Below, piece after piece: positions 9,612-17,264 of a DNA stretch of 53,298 nucleotides (the first letter of the stretch is position 1; each line of letters starts with the position of its first letter). The position numbers and the translations under genes are program-made. Origin of the DNA: Tenericutes bacterium 4572_104 (GTDB lineage: Bacteria; Bacillota_I; Bacilli_A; Izemoplasmatales; UBA5603). The stretch spans positions 1-53,298 of the forward strand of contig NBLG01000003.1 in the NCBI GenBank assembly GCA_002084435.1. Direction: 5' to 3'. Under the pieces are notes generated by a model that did no database searches, was not told the DNA's origin, and was given only the letters and a program-made list of their open reading frames with translations.

Positions 9612-9691
9612 CAAGGCATTAAAAATTGAAATGTAACTTATTTATTTATTTTCGCTAATAAGAGTTGTATTTTAAAGTTTTTATTTTAAAA

Positions 9692-9725
9692 CAGGAAGAA
9701 TCAATTTCATTCTTGATTCTTCCTG
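9692..9725 (-). terminator. Rho-independent terminator overlapping the 3' end of the VTT-domain gene
   Basis: A perfect 13-bp stem, CAGGAAGAATCAA (9692-9704) paired with TTGATTCTTCCTG (9713-9725). On the minus strand it is followed by TTTTAAAATAAAAA. The last codons and the stop of the gene (stop at 9709-9707) lie inside the hairpin. Confidence 0.85.
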
Positions 9726-10333
9726 CTTATTTTATTTTTTTTACGATATTTTATCACTATTCCATAAATAAAAATAATGATTGAATATACTAACATTACC
9801 CATAAAACATTAATAGGTTTTGATTGAATATCGAATATTGATCCTAGAAAAACTAGAAATAAAATTATTATTATTCTCGATGTTAAGGTTAGAAATATAT
9901 ATTTTCTAACCTTTATATTGGTAAGAGAAATTGCATAGTTAAGAATTGAACTAGGCAATAAAGGATTAGACATAATTAAAAGCATAAGCCCAGTGTTTCC
10001 TGTTTCGACTATATCTATAAACCACTTTCCGTGTTCACTTTCTTCTACTTTTTTTATAAATCTCTGGCTGATAGTTTTGCGGATAATATAAAAGATAAGT
10101 AACATTCCTAAAAAAGAGCCCAAAGCAGATAAAATTACAGTTAAAATGGTTCCTGGAACCACTCCAAAAGCTATAGCCATTACTGTGATATTTAAACTAA
10201 TTATCGCGGTAAGTGGCAAACTTGGAATTATAGCTTCTATAAATGGTAATAGAAAACTAAAAAATGGAGCTATCCAAATATTATCTATAACTAATGTCTT
10301 TATTTTATCTAGTAAATCATATATCCAATTCAT
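9707..10333 (-). CDS. VTT-domain (TVP38/TMEM64 family) membrane protein
   Basis: A 208-residue integral membrane protein with about five or six hydrophobic segments. The VTT/SNARE-associated core is seen in FLLPFIEAIIPSLP near residue 28, VVPGTILTVILSALGSFLGMLLIFYIIRK in the middle, and NPLLPSSILNYAISLTNI further on. Family knowledge: VTT proteins are related to DedA proteins and act as or resemble lipid scramblases/transporters; substrate cannot be read from sequence. A terminator separates it from GAPDH, and AAGGTGG precedes its start. Its C-terminal tail is very basic (KYRKKNKISRKNQE), as expected for a cytoplasmic end. Confidence 0.75.
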   Translation of the reverse strand: MNWIYDLLDKIKTLVIDNIWIAPFFSFLLPFIEAIIPSLPLTAIISLNITVMAIAFGVVPGTILTVILSALGSFLGMLLIFYIIRKTISQRFIKKVEESEHGKWFIDIVETGNTGLMLLIMSNPLLPSSILNYAISLTNIKVRKYIFLTLTSRIIIILFLVFLGSIFDIQSKPINVLWVMLVYSIIIFIYGIVIKYRKKNKISRKNQE

Positions 10334-10351
10334 ATGTCCACCTTAAATGTA

Positions 10352-10373
10352 AAAAGCATCTTTCGATGCTTTT
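10352..10373 (-). terminator. Terminator after GAPDH
   Basis: Stem AAAAGCATC (10352-10360) and GATGCTTTT (10365-10373) with a 4-base loop. On the minus strand it ends in a T-run, directly after the GAPDH stop. Confidence 0.8.
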
Positions 10374-10378
10374 AATAA

Positions 10379-11386
10379 TTATAACAATTCTGCAAAATGT
10401 TTTAATACACGAATCATTTGATTAGTAAATGAAGCTTCGTTATCGTACCAACTAATAACTTTTACTATTTGTTTTCCTTCTACTTCAATAACTTTAGTAG
10501 ATAGTGCATCAAATAATGATCCATAGCTCATTCCAATAACATCAGTTGAAACGATAGGATCTTCTGTATATCCTACAGTATCTGATTGAGCATCAAATAC
10601 TGCTTTATTGATTTCTTCAACAGTAACATTTTTCTTAAGTTCTACAACCAAATCAACTATGGCTCCTGTAATTACTGGAACACGTAATGCCATACCATCT
10701 AATTTACCATTTAAATGTGGTAAAACTAATCCAATAGCTTTAGCTGCACCTGTTGATGTAGGTACAATGTTTGCGGCTGCGGATCTACCTCTTCTAGCTT
10801 TAATACCTTTTTTATGAGGTATATCAAGTGTTGCTTGATCATTTGTATATGCATGTACTGTAGTCATAAATCCTTTTTCAATACCAAAGTTATCATCTAA
10901 AATTTTTGTAATTGGAGCTAAACAGTTAGTAGTACATGAAGCTGCGCTGATAACTGTTTCTTTTCCAGTTAGTACGTCTTCATTAACTCCATATACAATC
11001 GTAGGAATATCTCCTTTTGCAGGGGCTGAAATAACTACTTTTCTAGCTCCAGCTTTAATATGTTTAGAAGCACCTTCAAGTGTTGTGAATACACCAGTAC
11101 ATTCTAAAACAACATCTACACCAAATTCTTTCCAAGGTAAATCTTCTGGGTTTCTTTCAGAGTAAACAGGAACCTTAGTTCCTTCCACTACTAAATCAGA
11201 TCCTTCAAAAGATACTTCTTTTCCATATCTACCTTGAGAACTATCATATTTTAACAAATAAGCTAATTGTTCAGCGTCTGTTAAATCATTAATAGCTACA
11301 ACTTCAAAATCTTTATTACCAAACATAAATCTAAATGCTAAGCGTCCGATTCTTCCGAATCCATTGATTGCGACTTTAACTGCCAT
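10379..11386 (-). CDS. gap: Glyceraldehyde-3-phosphate dehydrogenase, type I
   Basis: A 335-residue phosphorylating GAPDH. The NAD-binding N-terminus is [13 protein letters not shown], the catalytic cysteine lies in [12 protein letters not shown], and the catalytic histidine in TVHAYTNDQ. The C-terminus has [12 protein letters not shown]. It oxidises glyceraldehyde 3-phosphate to 1,3-bisphosphoglycerate in glycolysis. It stands alone between two terminators with its own promoter and AGGAGG site, unlike the gap-pgk operons of many Bacilli. A strong cre-like site lies upstream of the -35, a position that in Firmicutes usually goes with CcpA activation. Confidence 0.98.
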   Translation of the reverse strand: MAVKVAINGFGRIGRLAFRFMFGNKDFEVVAINDLTDAEQLAYLLKYDSSQGRYGKEVSFEGSDLVVEGTKVPVYSERNPEDLPWKEFGVDVVLECTGVFTTLEGASKHIKAGARKVVISAPAKGDIPTIVYGVNEDVLTGKETVISAASCTTNCLAPITKILDDNFGIEKGFMTTVHAYTNDQATLDIPHKKGIKARRGRSAAANIVPTSTGAAKAIGLVLPHLNGKLDGMALRVPVITGAIVDLVVELKKNVTVEEINKAVFDAQSDTVGYTEDPIVSTDVIGMSYGSLFDALSTKVIEVEGKQIVKVISWYDNEASFTNQMIRVLKHFAELL

Positions 11387-11421
11387 ATATATATCCTCCT
11401 ATTTTTGTTTTTACCAAACCT

Positions 11422-11450
11422 ATTCTACACGAAAAAAGCTTTTTTTTCAA
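11422..11450 (-). promoter_or_regulatory. Promoter of gap
   Basis: TTGAAA (11450-11445) and TAGAAT (11427-11422) with a 17-base spacer on the minus strand, 36 bases from the gap start codon. Confidence 0.7.
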
Positions 11451-11465
11451 ATAACTTTGCGCTAC

Positions 11466-11479
11466 TAAAAACGTTTTCA
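11466..11479 (-). promoter_or_regulatory. Candidate cre (CcpA) site upstream of gap
   Basis: TGAAAACGTTTTTA on the minus strand matches the cre consensus TGWAANCGNTNWCA at 13 of 14 positions. It ends 15 bases upstream of the -35 hexamer, centred near -59, which suits activation rather than blockage. Inference only. Confidence 0.5.
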
Positions 11480-11509
11480 CTTCGTATTTTTTTTAAAACG
11501 AAAGAAAAA

Positions 11510-11523
11510 AGCAGTTTCCTGCT
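11510..11523 (-). terminator. Terminator after spx
   Basis: AGCAG-GAAA-CTGCT hairpin on the minus strand, followed by a run of six T, directly after the spx stop. Confidence 0.75.
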
Positions 11524-11524
11524 C

Positions 11525-11977
11525 TTACTTTATGCTTTTTAAAGCTTTTTCTAGACTTCTTTTGTATTCTCTTTCTCGTTCAGGAGTGTTTTGTTCACAA
11601 CCTTCACAATTAATAAATTTACGGAATTCTCGTGGAATGAAAGCTCTTATTTCATCTTCGTTATATCCTGTTTGCATAATTTGATCATTTATAATAATTG
11701 GCCTTTTTAATATTGTAGGGTTATCAATGATAAATTCAGCTAATTCAGAAAATTTCATTTCTTCTGGATTTAAATTGCTTTCCTTAAATACTTTTGATCT
11801 AGTTGATATTATATCTTCAAATCCATTTTCTGAATATTTTAGCATATTTATTATATCTTTTCTTGTTAGTTTAATACCTATTATATTTTTTTCTCTATAT
11901 TCAATATTATAACTTTCAAACCACCTTTTAGCCTTCCTACAAGAAGAACAGCTAGAACTTGTGTAAAGTGTTATCAT
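11525..11977 (-). CDS. spx: Spx/ArsC-family transcriptional regulator
   Basis: About 150 residues from the ATG at 11977, preceded by AGGA at good spacing; a GTG 12 bases upstream overlaps that site and is less likely. The thioredoxin-like fold begins MITLYTSSSCSSCRKAKRWF with the redox-sensing CxxC. The Spx signature RPIIINDQIMQTGYNEDEIRAFIPRE is intact. Family knowledge: Spx binds the RNA polymerase alpha C-terminal domain and redirects transcription under thiol stress; its level is usually set by ClpXP. Unusually, a second CxxC (NCEGCEQ) follows the conserved core in a basic C-terminal extension of about 25 residues. A metal- or redox-related role for it is possible but unproven. Confidence 0.88.
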   Translation of the reverse strand: MITLYTSSSCSSCRKAKRWFESYNIEYREKNIIGIKLTRKDIINMLKYSENGFEDIISTRSKVFKESNLNPEEMKFSELAEFIIDNPTILKRPIIINDQIMQTGYNEDEIRAFIPREFRKFINCEGCEQNTPEREREYKRSLEKALKSIK

Positions 11978-12000
11978 AATATTCCTCACTTTCTTTAAAT

Positions 12001-12009
12001 ATTATAACA
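12001..12009 (-). promoter_or_regulatory. Extended -10 promoter of spx
   Basis: TGTTATAAT on the minus strand, 24 bases upstream of the spx ATG. No convincing -35 is seen. Confidence 0.5.
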
Positions 12010-12047
12010 TATTGTAGGTAAATTACACACCATTTTTTTATGAATAA

Positions 12048-12056
12048 TGATATAAT
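12048..12056 (+). promoter_or_regulatory. Extended -10 promoter of pepF
   Basis: TGATATAAT, 27 bases before the pepF ATG, with no good -35 at the expected distance. It is divergent from the spx promoter. Confidence 0.5.
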
Positions 12057-12083
12057 AAGTATAAATATTAAGGAGGCCTAATT

Positions 12084-13847
12084 ATGAAATGGGATTTAAC
12101 ATATTTATTTCCATCTTTAAAGGCTTGGGAAGATGGTTATAATAGAACAATTGAAATTATTGATGAGTTAGCTTCTTTTAAAGGTAAGCTTAGTAATTTT
12201 AATTCATTTCAAAAATATTTTAAATTACAAAATGAAATTCAAAATATCGGATTAAAAGTGTATCAATATGCTTCATTGTTATCTGATTTAGACAAAAAGA
12301 ATTCTAGTAATTCAGCTAGATTGCAAAAAGTTCAAATTGCTTTTTCTAAGTTACAAGTTGCAACTTCATTTGAAGAACCAGAATTGATTGCTTTAGGCAA
12401 AGAAAAAGTTATGAGTTTTATAAACAAAGATAAATCTCTTGAAGAATTTAGATTTGCGATGGAAAAATTATTCCGCAGACAAGAACATATTTTAGATGAT
12501 TCCAATGAAGCTTTAATGGCTAATTTCTCACAATTATTAAATGCAGGTAGAAGTTTATACTCTTCTCTTTCAGTTGCGGATATAGAATCAAGTGATGTAA
12601 TGTTAGATAATGGTGAGATAGTCACAATTACTTCTTCAAATTATCGTTCTTACATTCAAAATTCTAAATCTGAAGAAGATAGGAAAAATATTTTCGAGGC
12701 TGTTTTTTCTTATTATAAAACACATAAAAATACTTACGCTAGTATTTATAAAACAGTACTTGATTCTGATTTTGCTAATATGAAAGCTAGAAATTATAAA
12801 TCTTCACTCGAATCTTATTTATTTAATAATGCTATTCCTGAAGAAGTGTATCATTCATTGATTAATGTGACAAGAAAAAATACAGAAGCTATAAAGCGTT
12901 ATTTAGATATTAGAAAAGAGTATTTAGGTTTATCTGAAACTCATACCTATGATCGCTTTTTACAACTCGCAAAAGAAACCCCTGAATATGAATTTGAAGA
13001 TGCAAAAAAATTATTTTTTAATTCTATCTCTCGTTTCCCAAAAGATTTTCAAGATAAAGCAAAAGAAGTTTTAAGAGAAGGATTCGTAGATGTATATGAA
13101 CAGCCAGGAAAAAGAACTGGCGCTTATTCAAGTTCAATGCCAAACCAACATCCATTTATCTTATTAAACTATTCTAAAACATTGTCTGATGTATTTACTG
13201 TAGCTCATGAAGCAGGGCATTCAATGCATTCAATGTATGCAAGTGAAAATCAACCTACTTCTTTACAAAACTACACTATCTTCGTAGCTGAAGTAGCTTC
13301 TACTTTCAATGAACATAACCTGCTTGATTATATCATTAAAGAAAGTGACACTACAAAAGAAGAAAAAATAATGTTATTACAAAGAGCAATAGATGATATA
13401 GTAGCTACTTATTATCGTCAAACTTTGTTCGCAATCTATGAACTTGAAGCTCATAGATTAGTAGAAAACAATCAACCAATAACAGCTGATATATTATCTA
13501 ATATTATGATAGATCTCTATGAAGAATTCTATGGTTTAGATATTAAAAAGGAAGAAGTTAAAGAATTTGTTTGGGCATATATCCCTCATTTATTCTACAC
13601 TCCATTCTATGTTTATCAATACGCTACAAGTTTCGCAGCTTCATTGAAACTTTATGAAAATGTTAAAAACAATGTAGAAAATGCTTTTGATAATTATTTA
13701 GGATTGTTAAAATCTGGTGGCTCTGATTATCCTGTTAAACAATTAGAGGCAGCTGGAGTTGATTTAACAACTGAAGAAACTTTCTTAGCTGTTATTAATA
13801 GAATTAATGAATTAGTGGATGAACTTGAAGTAGTTTTAAAATCATGA
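12084..13847 (+). CDS. pepF: Oligoendopeptidase F (M3 family)
   Basis: A 587-residue cytoplasmic zinc metallopeptidase. The active-site helix is FTVAHEAGHSMHSMYA (HExxH with catalytic Glu) and the third ligand Glu lies downstream in FVAEVASTFNEH. An N-terminal helical domain (residues 1-190) precedes the M3 catalytic domain, as in PepF. It cleaves oligopeptides of about 7-17 residues, supporting peptide nutrition and turnover. AAGGAGG lies 9 bases before the ATG. The stop codon TGA doubles as the TG element of the promoter for the trpS leader. Confidence 0.96.
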   Translation: MKWDLTYLFPSLKAWEDGYNRTIEIIDELASFKGKLSNFNSFQKYFKLQNEIQNIGLKVYQYASLLSDLDKKNSSNSARLQKVQIAFSKLQVATSFEEPELIALGKEKVMSFINKDKSLEEFRFAMEKLFRRQEHILDDSNEALMANFSQLLNAGRSLYSSLSVADIESSDVMLDNGEIVTITSSNYRSYIQNSKSEEDRKNIFEAVFSYYKTHKNTYASIYKTVLDSDFANMKARNYKSSLESYLFNNAIPEEVYHSLINVTRKNTEAIKRYLDIRKEYLGLSETHTYDRFLQLAKETPEYEFEDAKKLFFNSISRFPKDFQDKAKEVLREGFVDVYEQPGKRTGAYSSSMPNQHPFILLNYSKTLSDVFTVAHEAGHSMHSMYASENQPTSLQNYTIFVAEVASTFNEHNLLDYIIKESDTTKEEKIMLLQRAIDDIVATYYRQTLFAIYELEAHRLVENNQPITADILSNIMIDLYEEFYGLDIKKEEVKEFVWAYIPHLFYTPFYVYQYATSFAASLKLYENVKNNVENAFDNYLGLLKSGGSDYPVKQLEAAGVDLTTEETFLAVINRINELVDELEVVLKS

Positions 13848-13853
13848 TATAAT
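13825..13853 (+). promoter_or_regulatory. Promoter of the trpS T-box leader, inside the pepF 3' end
   Basis: TTGAAG (13825-13830), a 17-base spacer and TATAAT (13848-13853), with TGA (13845-13847) completing an extended -10. That TGA is also the pepF stop codon. Confidence 0.65.
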
Positions 13854-13904
13854 TTTATTAATCAAAAACGTTGAAGTGGAATAGTAATATAATTTAGTTA
13901 TTTT

Positions 13905-14072
13905 AGAGAGAGAATGTTAGGTGTGAATTCTTATAACTGGTTATATGAATGGACCATGGAGTAATGCTAATCACATTCGTTTCCCGCGTTAAGGGATTAA
14001 GTGCTAGATTTAAATCTAGAATTAAGGTGGTACCGCGTTAAATCGTCCTTTTACAAGGGCGATTTTTTTATT
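13905..14072 (+). promoter_or_regulatory. T-box riboswitch leader of trpS (Trp, UGG specifier), short stem I
   Basis: The T-box GGTGGTACCGCG is at 14026-14037. A terminator follows at 14041-14068 (ATCGTCCTT paired with AAGGGCGAT, then T7). A reduced stem I pairs GAATG at about 13912 with CATTC near 13978 and contains the hairpin TATAAC-TG-GTTATA. The specifier UGG is at 13950-13952 in TATGAA-TGG-AC, matching the position in the alaS leader. Stem I spans only about 70 bases, shorter than the usual 100 or so. Confidence 0.92.
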
Positions 14073-14088
14073 AGGAGGAAGTTTAATT

Positions 14089-15084
14089 ATGAAACGAATA
14101 TTATCAGGTATAAAACCAACAGGAACACTTACATTAGGAAATTATTTAGGAGCGATAAAACAATTCGTTAAATTACAAGAAAAGATGAGTGACTGCGAAT
14201 TTTACTTGTTTATTGCAGATATGCATGCGATAACTACTAGGCAAGTTCCGCATGAATTAAGAAAGAGATCTTTAGATATAGCAGCTATGTATTTAGCATC
14301 TGGATTAAGTCGTGAGAGAACTGTTTTATTCATTCAATCAGAAATAAAAGAACATGTGGAACTTGGATATATTTTACAATCCAATGTTTATATGGGCGAA
14401 TTAGAAAGAATGACACAGTATAAAGATAAAATAGCCAAACAAGAAACTTCTATTACTGCTTCTTTGTTTACATATCCTGCATTAATGGCTGCGGATATTT
14501 TATTATATGATGCTGACTATGTACCTGTAGGGGAAGATCAAAAACAACATTTAGAATTAACGAGAACCATAGCTAATCGTTTCAACAATTATTATGGAGA
14601 TTTTTTCACTGTTCCAGAACCTATTATTCCAGAAGTTGGATCGAGAATTATGGATTTACAAGATCCAAGTAAAAAAATGTCTAAATCAAACAATAACGAA
14701 AAAGGTTATATTACCATGTTTGATGATGAAGCAACTATTAAAAGAAAAATTAAATCAGCTGTAACTGATTCTTTAGCTAAAATTCAATACGATCCAATTA
14801 ATCAAAAAGGTTTAGCTAATCTTATAACTATCTATGCTAGTTGTAAGGATATTTCTATTGATGAAGTTGTGTCTATTTATAAAGACTCTTCTTACAAACA
14901 ATTCAAAGAAGATTTAGGACAATTAATATGTGATATATTAATTCCAATTCAAGAAGAATATCGGAGAATTATTAAATCTAAAGAACTTCAAAACATTTTA
15001 GATAAAGGTAGAGATATAGCACAAGAATACGCATTTAAAAAAATGCGAAAATGCAAACGCAAAATTGGTCTTGGACGCAAATAA
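14089..15084 (+). CDS. trpS: Tryptophanyl-tRNA synthetase
   Basis: A 331-residue class I TrpRS. The HIGH-equivalent motif is PTGTLTLGNYLGA, and the KMSKS loop is DPSKKMSKSNN. GEDQKQHLELTR is the conserved tryptophan-site region. It charges tRNA-Trp in the cytoplasm. Preceded by AGGAGG and by a T-box with a UGG specifier, so it should be induced when tRNA-Trp is uncharged. The C-terminal tail is unusually basic (MRKCKRKIGLGRK). It is monocistronic, ending at a bidirectional terminator. Confidence 0.97.
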   Translation: MKRILSGIKPTGTLTLGNYLGAIKQFVKLQEKMSDCEFYLFIADMHAITTRQVPHELRKRSLDIAAMYLASGLSRERTVLFIQSEIKEHVELGYILQSNVYMGELERMTQYKDKIAKQETSITASLFTYPALMAADILLYDADYVPVGEDQKQHLELTRTIANRFNNYYGDFFTVPEPIIPEVGSRIMDLQDPSKKMSKSNNNEKGYITMFDDEATIKRKIKSAVTDSLAKIQYDPINQKGLANLITIYASCKDISIDEVVSIYKDSSYKQFKEDLGQLICDILIPIQEEYRRIIKSKELQNILDKGRDIAQEYAFKKMRKCKRKIGLGRK

Positions 15085-15113
15085 AAAGCCGGATATTTTT
15101 TATCCGGCTTTTT
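15083..15113. terminator. Bidirectional terminator between trpS and MFS gene
   Basis: AAAAAGCCGGATA and TATCCGGCTTTTT form a perfect 13-bp stem with a 5-base loop and T-runs on both strands, between two convergent genes. Confidence 0.9.
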
Positions 15114-15114
15114 T

Positions 15115-16377
15115 CTAGCTTGTTTTAGGTTGTTTTTTATGTATTGAAAAGAATAAATTATAAACATAAAACATCATCATTATAATTCCTACAATAATAA
15201 ACAATAATCTCATACTGTGGTCTGCGATAAATCCTATTATTGGAGCCGCAATAGCAGTTAAAAGTGAAGTCATCTGTGATTCAATGCTTAAAACACTAGC
15301 TCTTCTTGAAGGTTCACTTGCATTACCTACTAATTCAACCATAAGTGGTCTTCTTATATTTAAGAATATATATAATAATACAAAGATAACAAATACTACA
15401 AAAATACTATTTAAGAAAAAAGCTAAGATAATCATAATAATTCCAGTTAATAACCAAGTTTCTGTAAGTACTTTTCTAGTATTATATTTTTCAACTACTT
15501 TATATGCGTTTCTAGAGGCAAAACTGCTTACCAAATATATAAAAGCATAAATTATTCCAATATATATTTTAAGATTTTCATCTAAAGTAAATTTACTAAA
15601 TAAAATAACAGTCATTGACATAGTTAAAATAATTGGTTGGATATAATCTTTTATACTTTTAAAACTTGATTGGTAAGTAGAAGCTTCAAAGAGTAGTTTT
15701 CTAACTGAGCGGTTTTGAAAAGAATATTTGATTGAACGAATATTTTCTTGAATAAATTCTTTAAAAATAAATTTCTTTGATTCAGCGTAATTCAAATATT
15801 TAGGATAGCTTACTATTAACATCAAATCCAAAGCATAGGGAATAATTGATATTAGGAATAAATATCTAACCTCTGGTAACCAAATAACAAAAACAATAGA
15901 AATTAAACTCATGGTCATAGATCCTAACATAGACATAGACCTAGTTCCACCATAAACCTTAGTTTTAGAGTCTTTTATTTCATGCATATCTAAATACTGC
16001 ATAATCATTGCTTTATGGGTACCTGAACGAAAAGCTTCCCCTAAGCCAAACAATATCATTCCTATAACAAATAAATAAAATTGAGTTGCGAGGAAAAATA
16101 TTGAAAAAGATAGAATATAAAACATAAAACAAAAAACAAGTTCAAGTTTTTTTCCATATCTATCCGCAATTACTCCTGATGGTATTTCAATAAGGTAAAT
16201 TATAATTTCTCTAATTGAATATAGAATACCTACTTGAAATAAAGAAAGCCCAGAAATAATAGTAAAATAATATAAAAGGTATGGTTCATAAAAACGCAAA
16301 TTCTTTAAGAAACCATACATTCCAAATTTGAATATTTGTATTTTATGCTGTTTATCTCTCAAATTCACCACATCCAA
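15115..16377 (-). CDS. Major facilitator superfamily transporter
   Basis: About 420 residues and around 12 hydrophobic segments. The MFS motif A appears as GVIADRYGKKLELV after the second segment, and the second half ends GFIADHSM. This is the drug/metabolite-efflux type of MFS; the substrate is not evident. The start is uncertain: the longest frame begins with TTG at 16377, while GTG or TTG codons four to six residues downstream are also possible because GGTG lies in that stretch. It is convergent with trpS and has no operon partner, so context gives no substrate. Confidence 0.8.
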   Translation of the reverse strand: MDVVNLRDKQHKIQIFKFGMYGFLKNLRFYEPYLLYYFTIISGLSLFQVGILYSIREIIIYLIEIPSGVIADRYGKKLELVFCFMFYILSFSIFFLATQFYLFVIGMILFGLGEAFRSGTHKAMIMQYLDMHEIKDSKTKVYGGTRSMSMLGSMTMSLISIVFVIWLPEVRYLFLISIIPYALDLMLIVSYPKYLNYAESKKFIFKEFIQENIRSIKYSFQNRSVRKLLFEASTYQSSFKSIKDYIQPIILTMSMTVILFSKFTLDENLKIYIGIIYAFIYLVSSFASRNAYKVVEKYNTRKVLTETWLLTGIIMIILAFFLNSIFVVFVIFVLLYIFLNIRRPLMVELVGNASEPSRRASVLSIESQMTSLLTAIAAPIIGFIADHSMRLLFIIVGIIMMMFYVYNLFFSIHKKQPKTS

Positions 16378-16445
16378 ACAAGAAAAAAATTATATTGCAC
16401 TATAAAAAATAGTGAAATATAATTATTTTACTTTTAAATATTATT

Positions 16446-16712
16446 TCATTTCATCTCATTGATATCATTGATAACCCTAGAGATTGCCTTATATGCCTCT
16501 TCTTCATCTTTGCCATTAAAAACTATTTTGATATTTTTATTTGCAGAGATTCCTAAGGACATAACCCCCATAATTGATTTTAGATTAACTTTTATATCAT
16601 TAGCTTCTAAAATCATTTCAGATTGAAAACTGTTTGCTTTTGAGACAAGTTTAGTAGCAGGTCTTGCATTTAACCCGTTTTCATAAGTGATTTTATACTT
16701 ACCAACAATCAT
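16446..16712 (-). CDS. HPr-fold protein lacking the catalytic His15 (Crh-like)
   Basis: An 88-residue HPr-family protein. The phosphoacceptor motif GLHARPA reads GLNARPA, with asparagine (codon AAT) exactly at position 15, so PTS phosphotransfer from enzyme I is not possible. The regulatory site is kept: Ser46 in VNLKSIMGVMSLG. The layout matches B. subtilis Crh, in which position 15 is Gln and Ser46-P is a CcpA corepressor. A role in carbon-catabolite regulation is therefore likelier than sugar transport. GGAGGGG precedes the start. It lies 20 bases downstream of an EIIB-like gene that also lacks its phosphorylatable residue. Confidence 0.88.
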   Translation of the reverse strand: MIVGKYKITYENGLNARPATKLVSKANSFQSEMILEANDIKVNLKSIMGVMSLGISANKNIKIVFNGKDEEEAYKAISRVINDINEMK

Positions 16713-16732
16713 AATACAACCCCTCCATTTAA

Positions 16733-17107
16733 TTATTTAAATATTTTGATTAATACATCTGCATTAAAAGGAAATATCAATTTTACATTGGAACCAGATA
16801 TAAAGACTCCTGTAGCTCCAAGCTTTTTAATGCTTTCCAAATTACAAGCTTCAACTTTAACAAGATTAAAAGTATAACGCGCCCCTTCTTTACTCACGGT
16901 TTTTATATTATCTTTACCACCAAATAGTTCAATTAAATTATTAATCTCTTGTTCTGTCATTGGTAAATTCTTTGGTTTTGGTTTATAAAAATAAATAAAA
17001 TAAAATCCTATAGCGATAATAAGAACGCAAAGAATAACAGGCCACCAATAATGGTCATTTAGCCAATCAAGATAAGTTGGTTTTTCAAAAAATAAGAACC
17101 TTATCAT
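16733..17107 (-). CDS. Membrane-anchored PTS EIIB-like domain protein lacking the active-site Cys
   Basis: A 124-residue protein. An aromatic N-terminus is followed by one transmembrane segment (about residues 22-41, WPVILCVLIIAIGFYFIYFY), a KPKPK linker, and a glucose-type EIIB domain from about residue 52 (INNLIELFGGKDNIKTV ... LGATGVFISGSNVKLIF). In active EIIB the cysteine precedes the TRL motif; here position 74 is Glu (KEGAR), so phosphotransfer chemistry is lost. It may be a sensor or scaffold acting with the His-less HPr downstream, which is inference. No sugar permease (EIIC) domain is present. Confidence 0.75.
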   Translation of the reverse strand: MIRFLFFEKPTYLDWLNDHYWWPVILCVLIIAIGFYFIYFYKPKPKNLPMTEQEINNLIELFGGKDNIKTVSKEGARYTFNLVKVEACNLESIKKLGATGVFISGSNVKLIFPFNADVLIKIFK

Positions 17108-17264
17108 TCTAACACCTCTAGATTATTTTACCATAAAAATCAAATGTATAACTAACTTCTTGAAAAAAAATAAGAAAAAACACATAAAAGATACTAATTA
17201 TTAGCTTAAATTATGTAATTTTTATTAAAATTAATAATAAATACTAATTAATTGTAAAAAGCAA

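Noticed and set aside
10146..10817. Small plus-strand ORFs over the VTT and gap genes
   Set aside because: Antisense to clear genes; no start signals and no recognisable domains.
12332..12625. 97-codon minus-strand ORF inside pepF
   Set aside because: Shadow of the pepF coding sequence.
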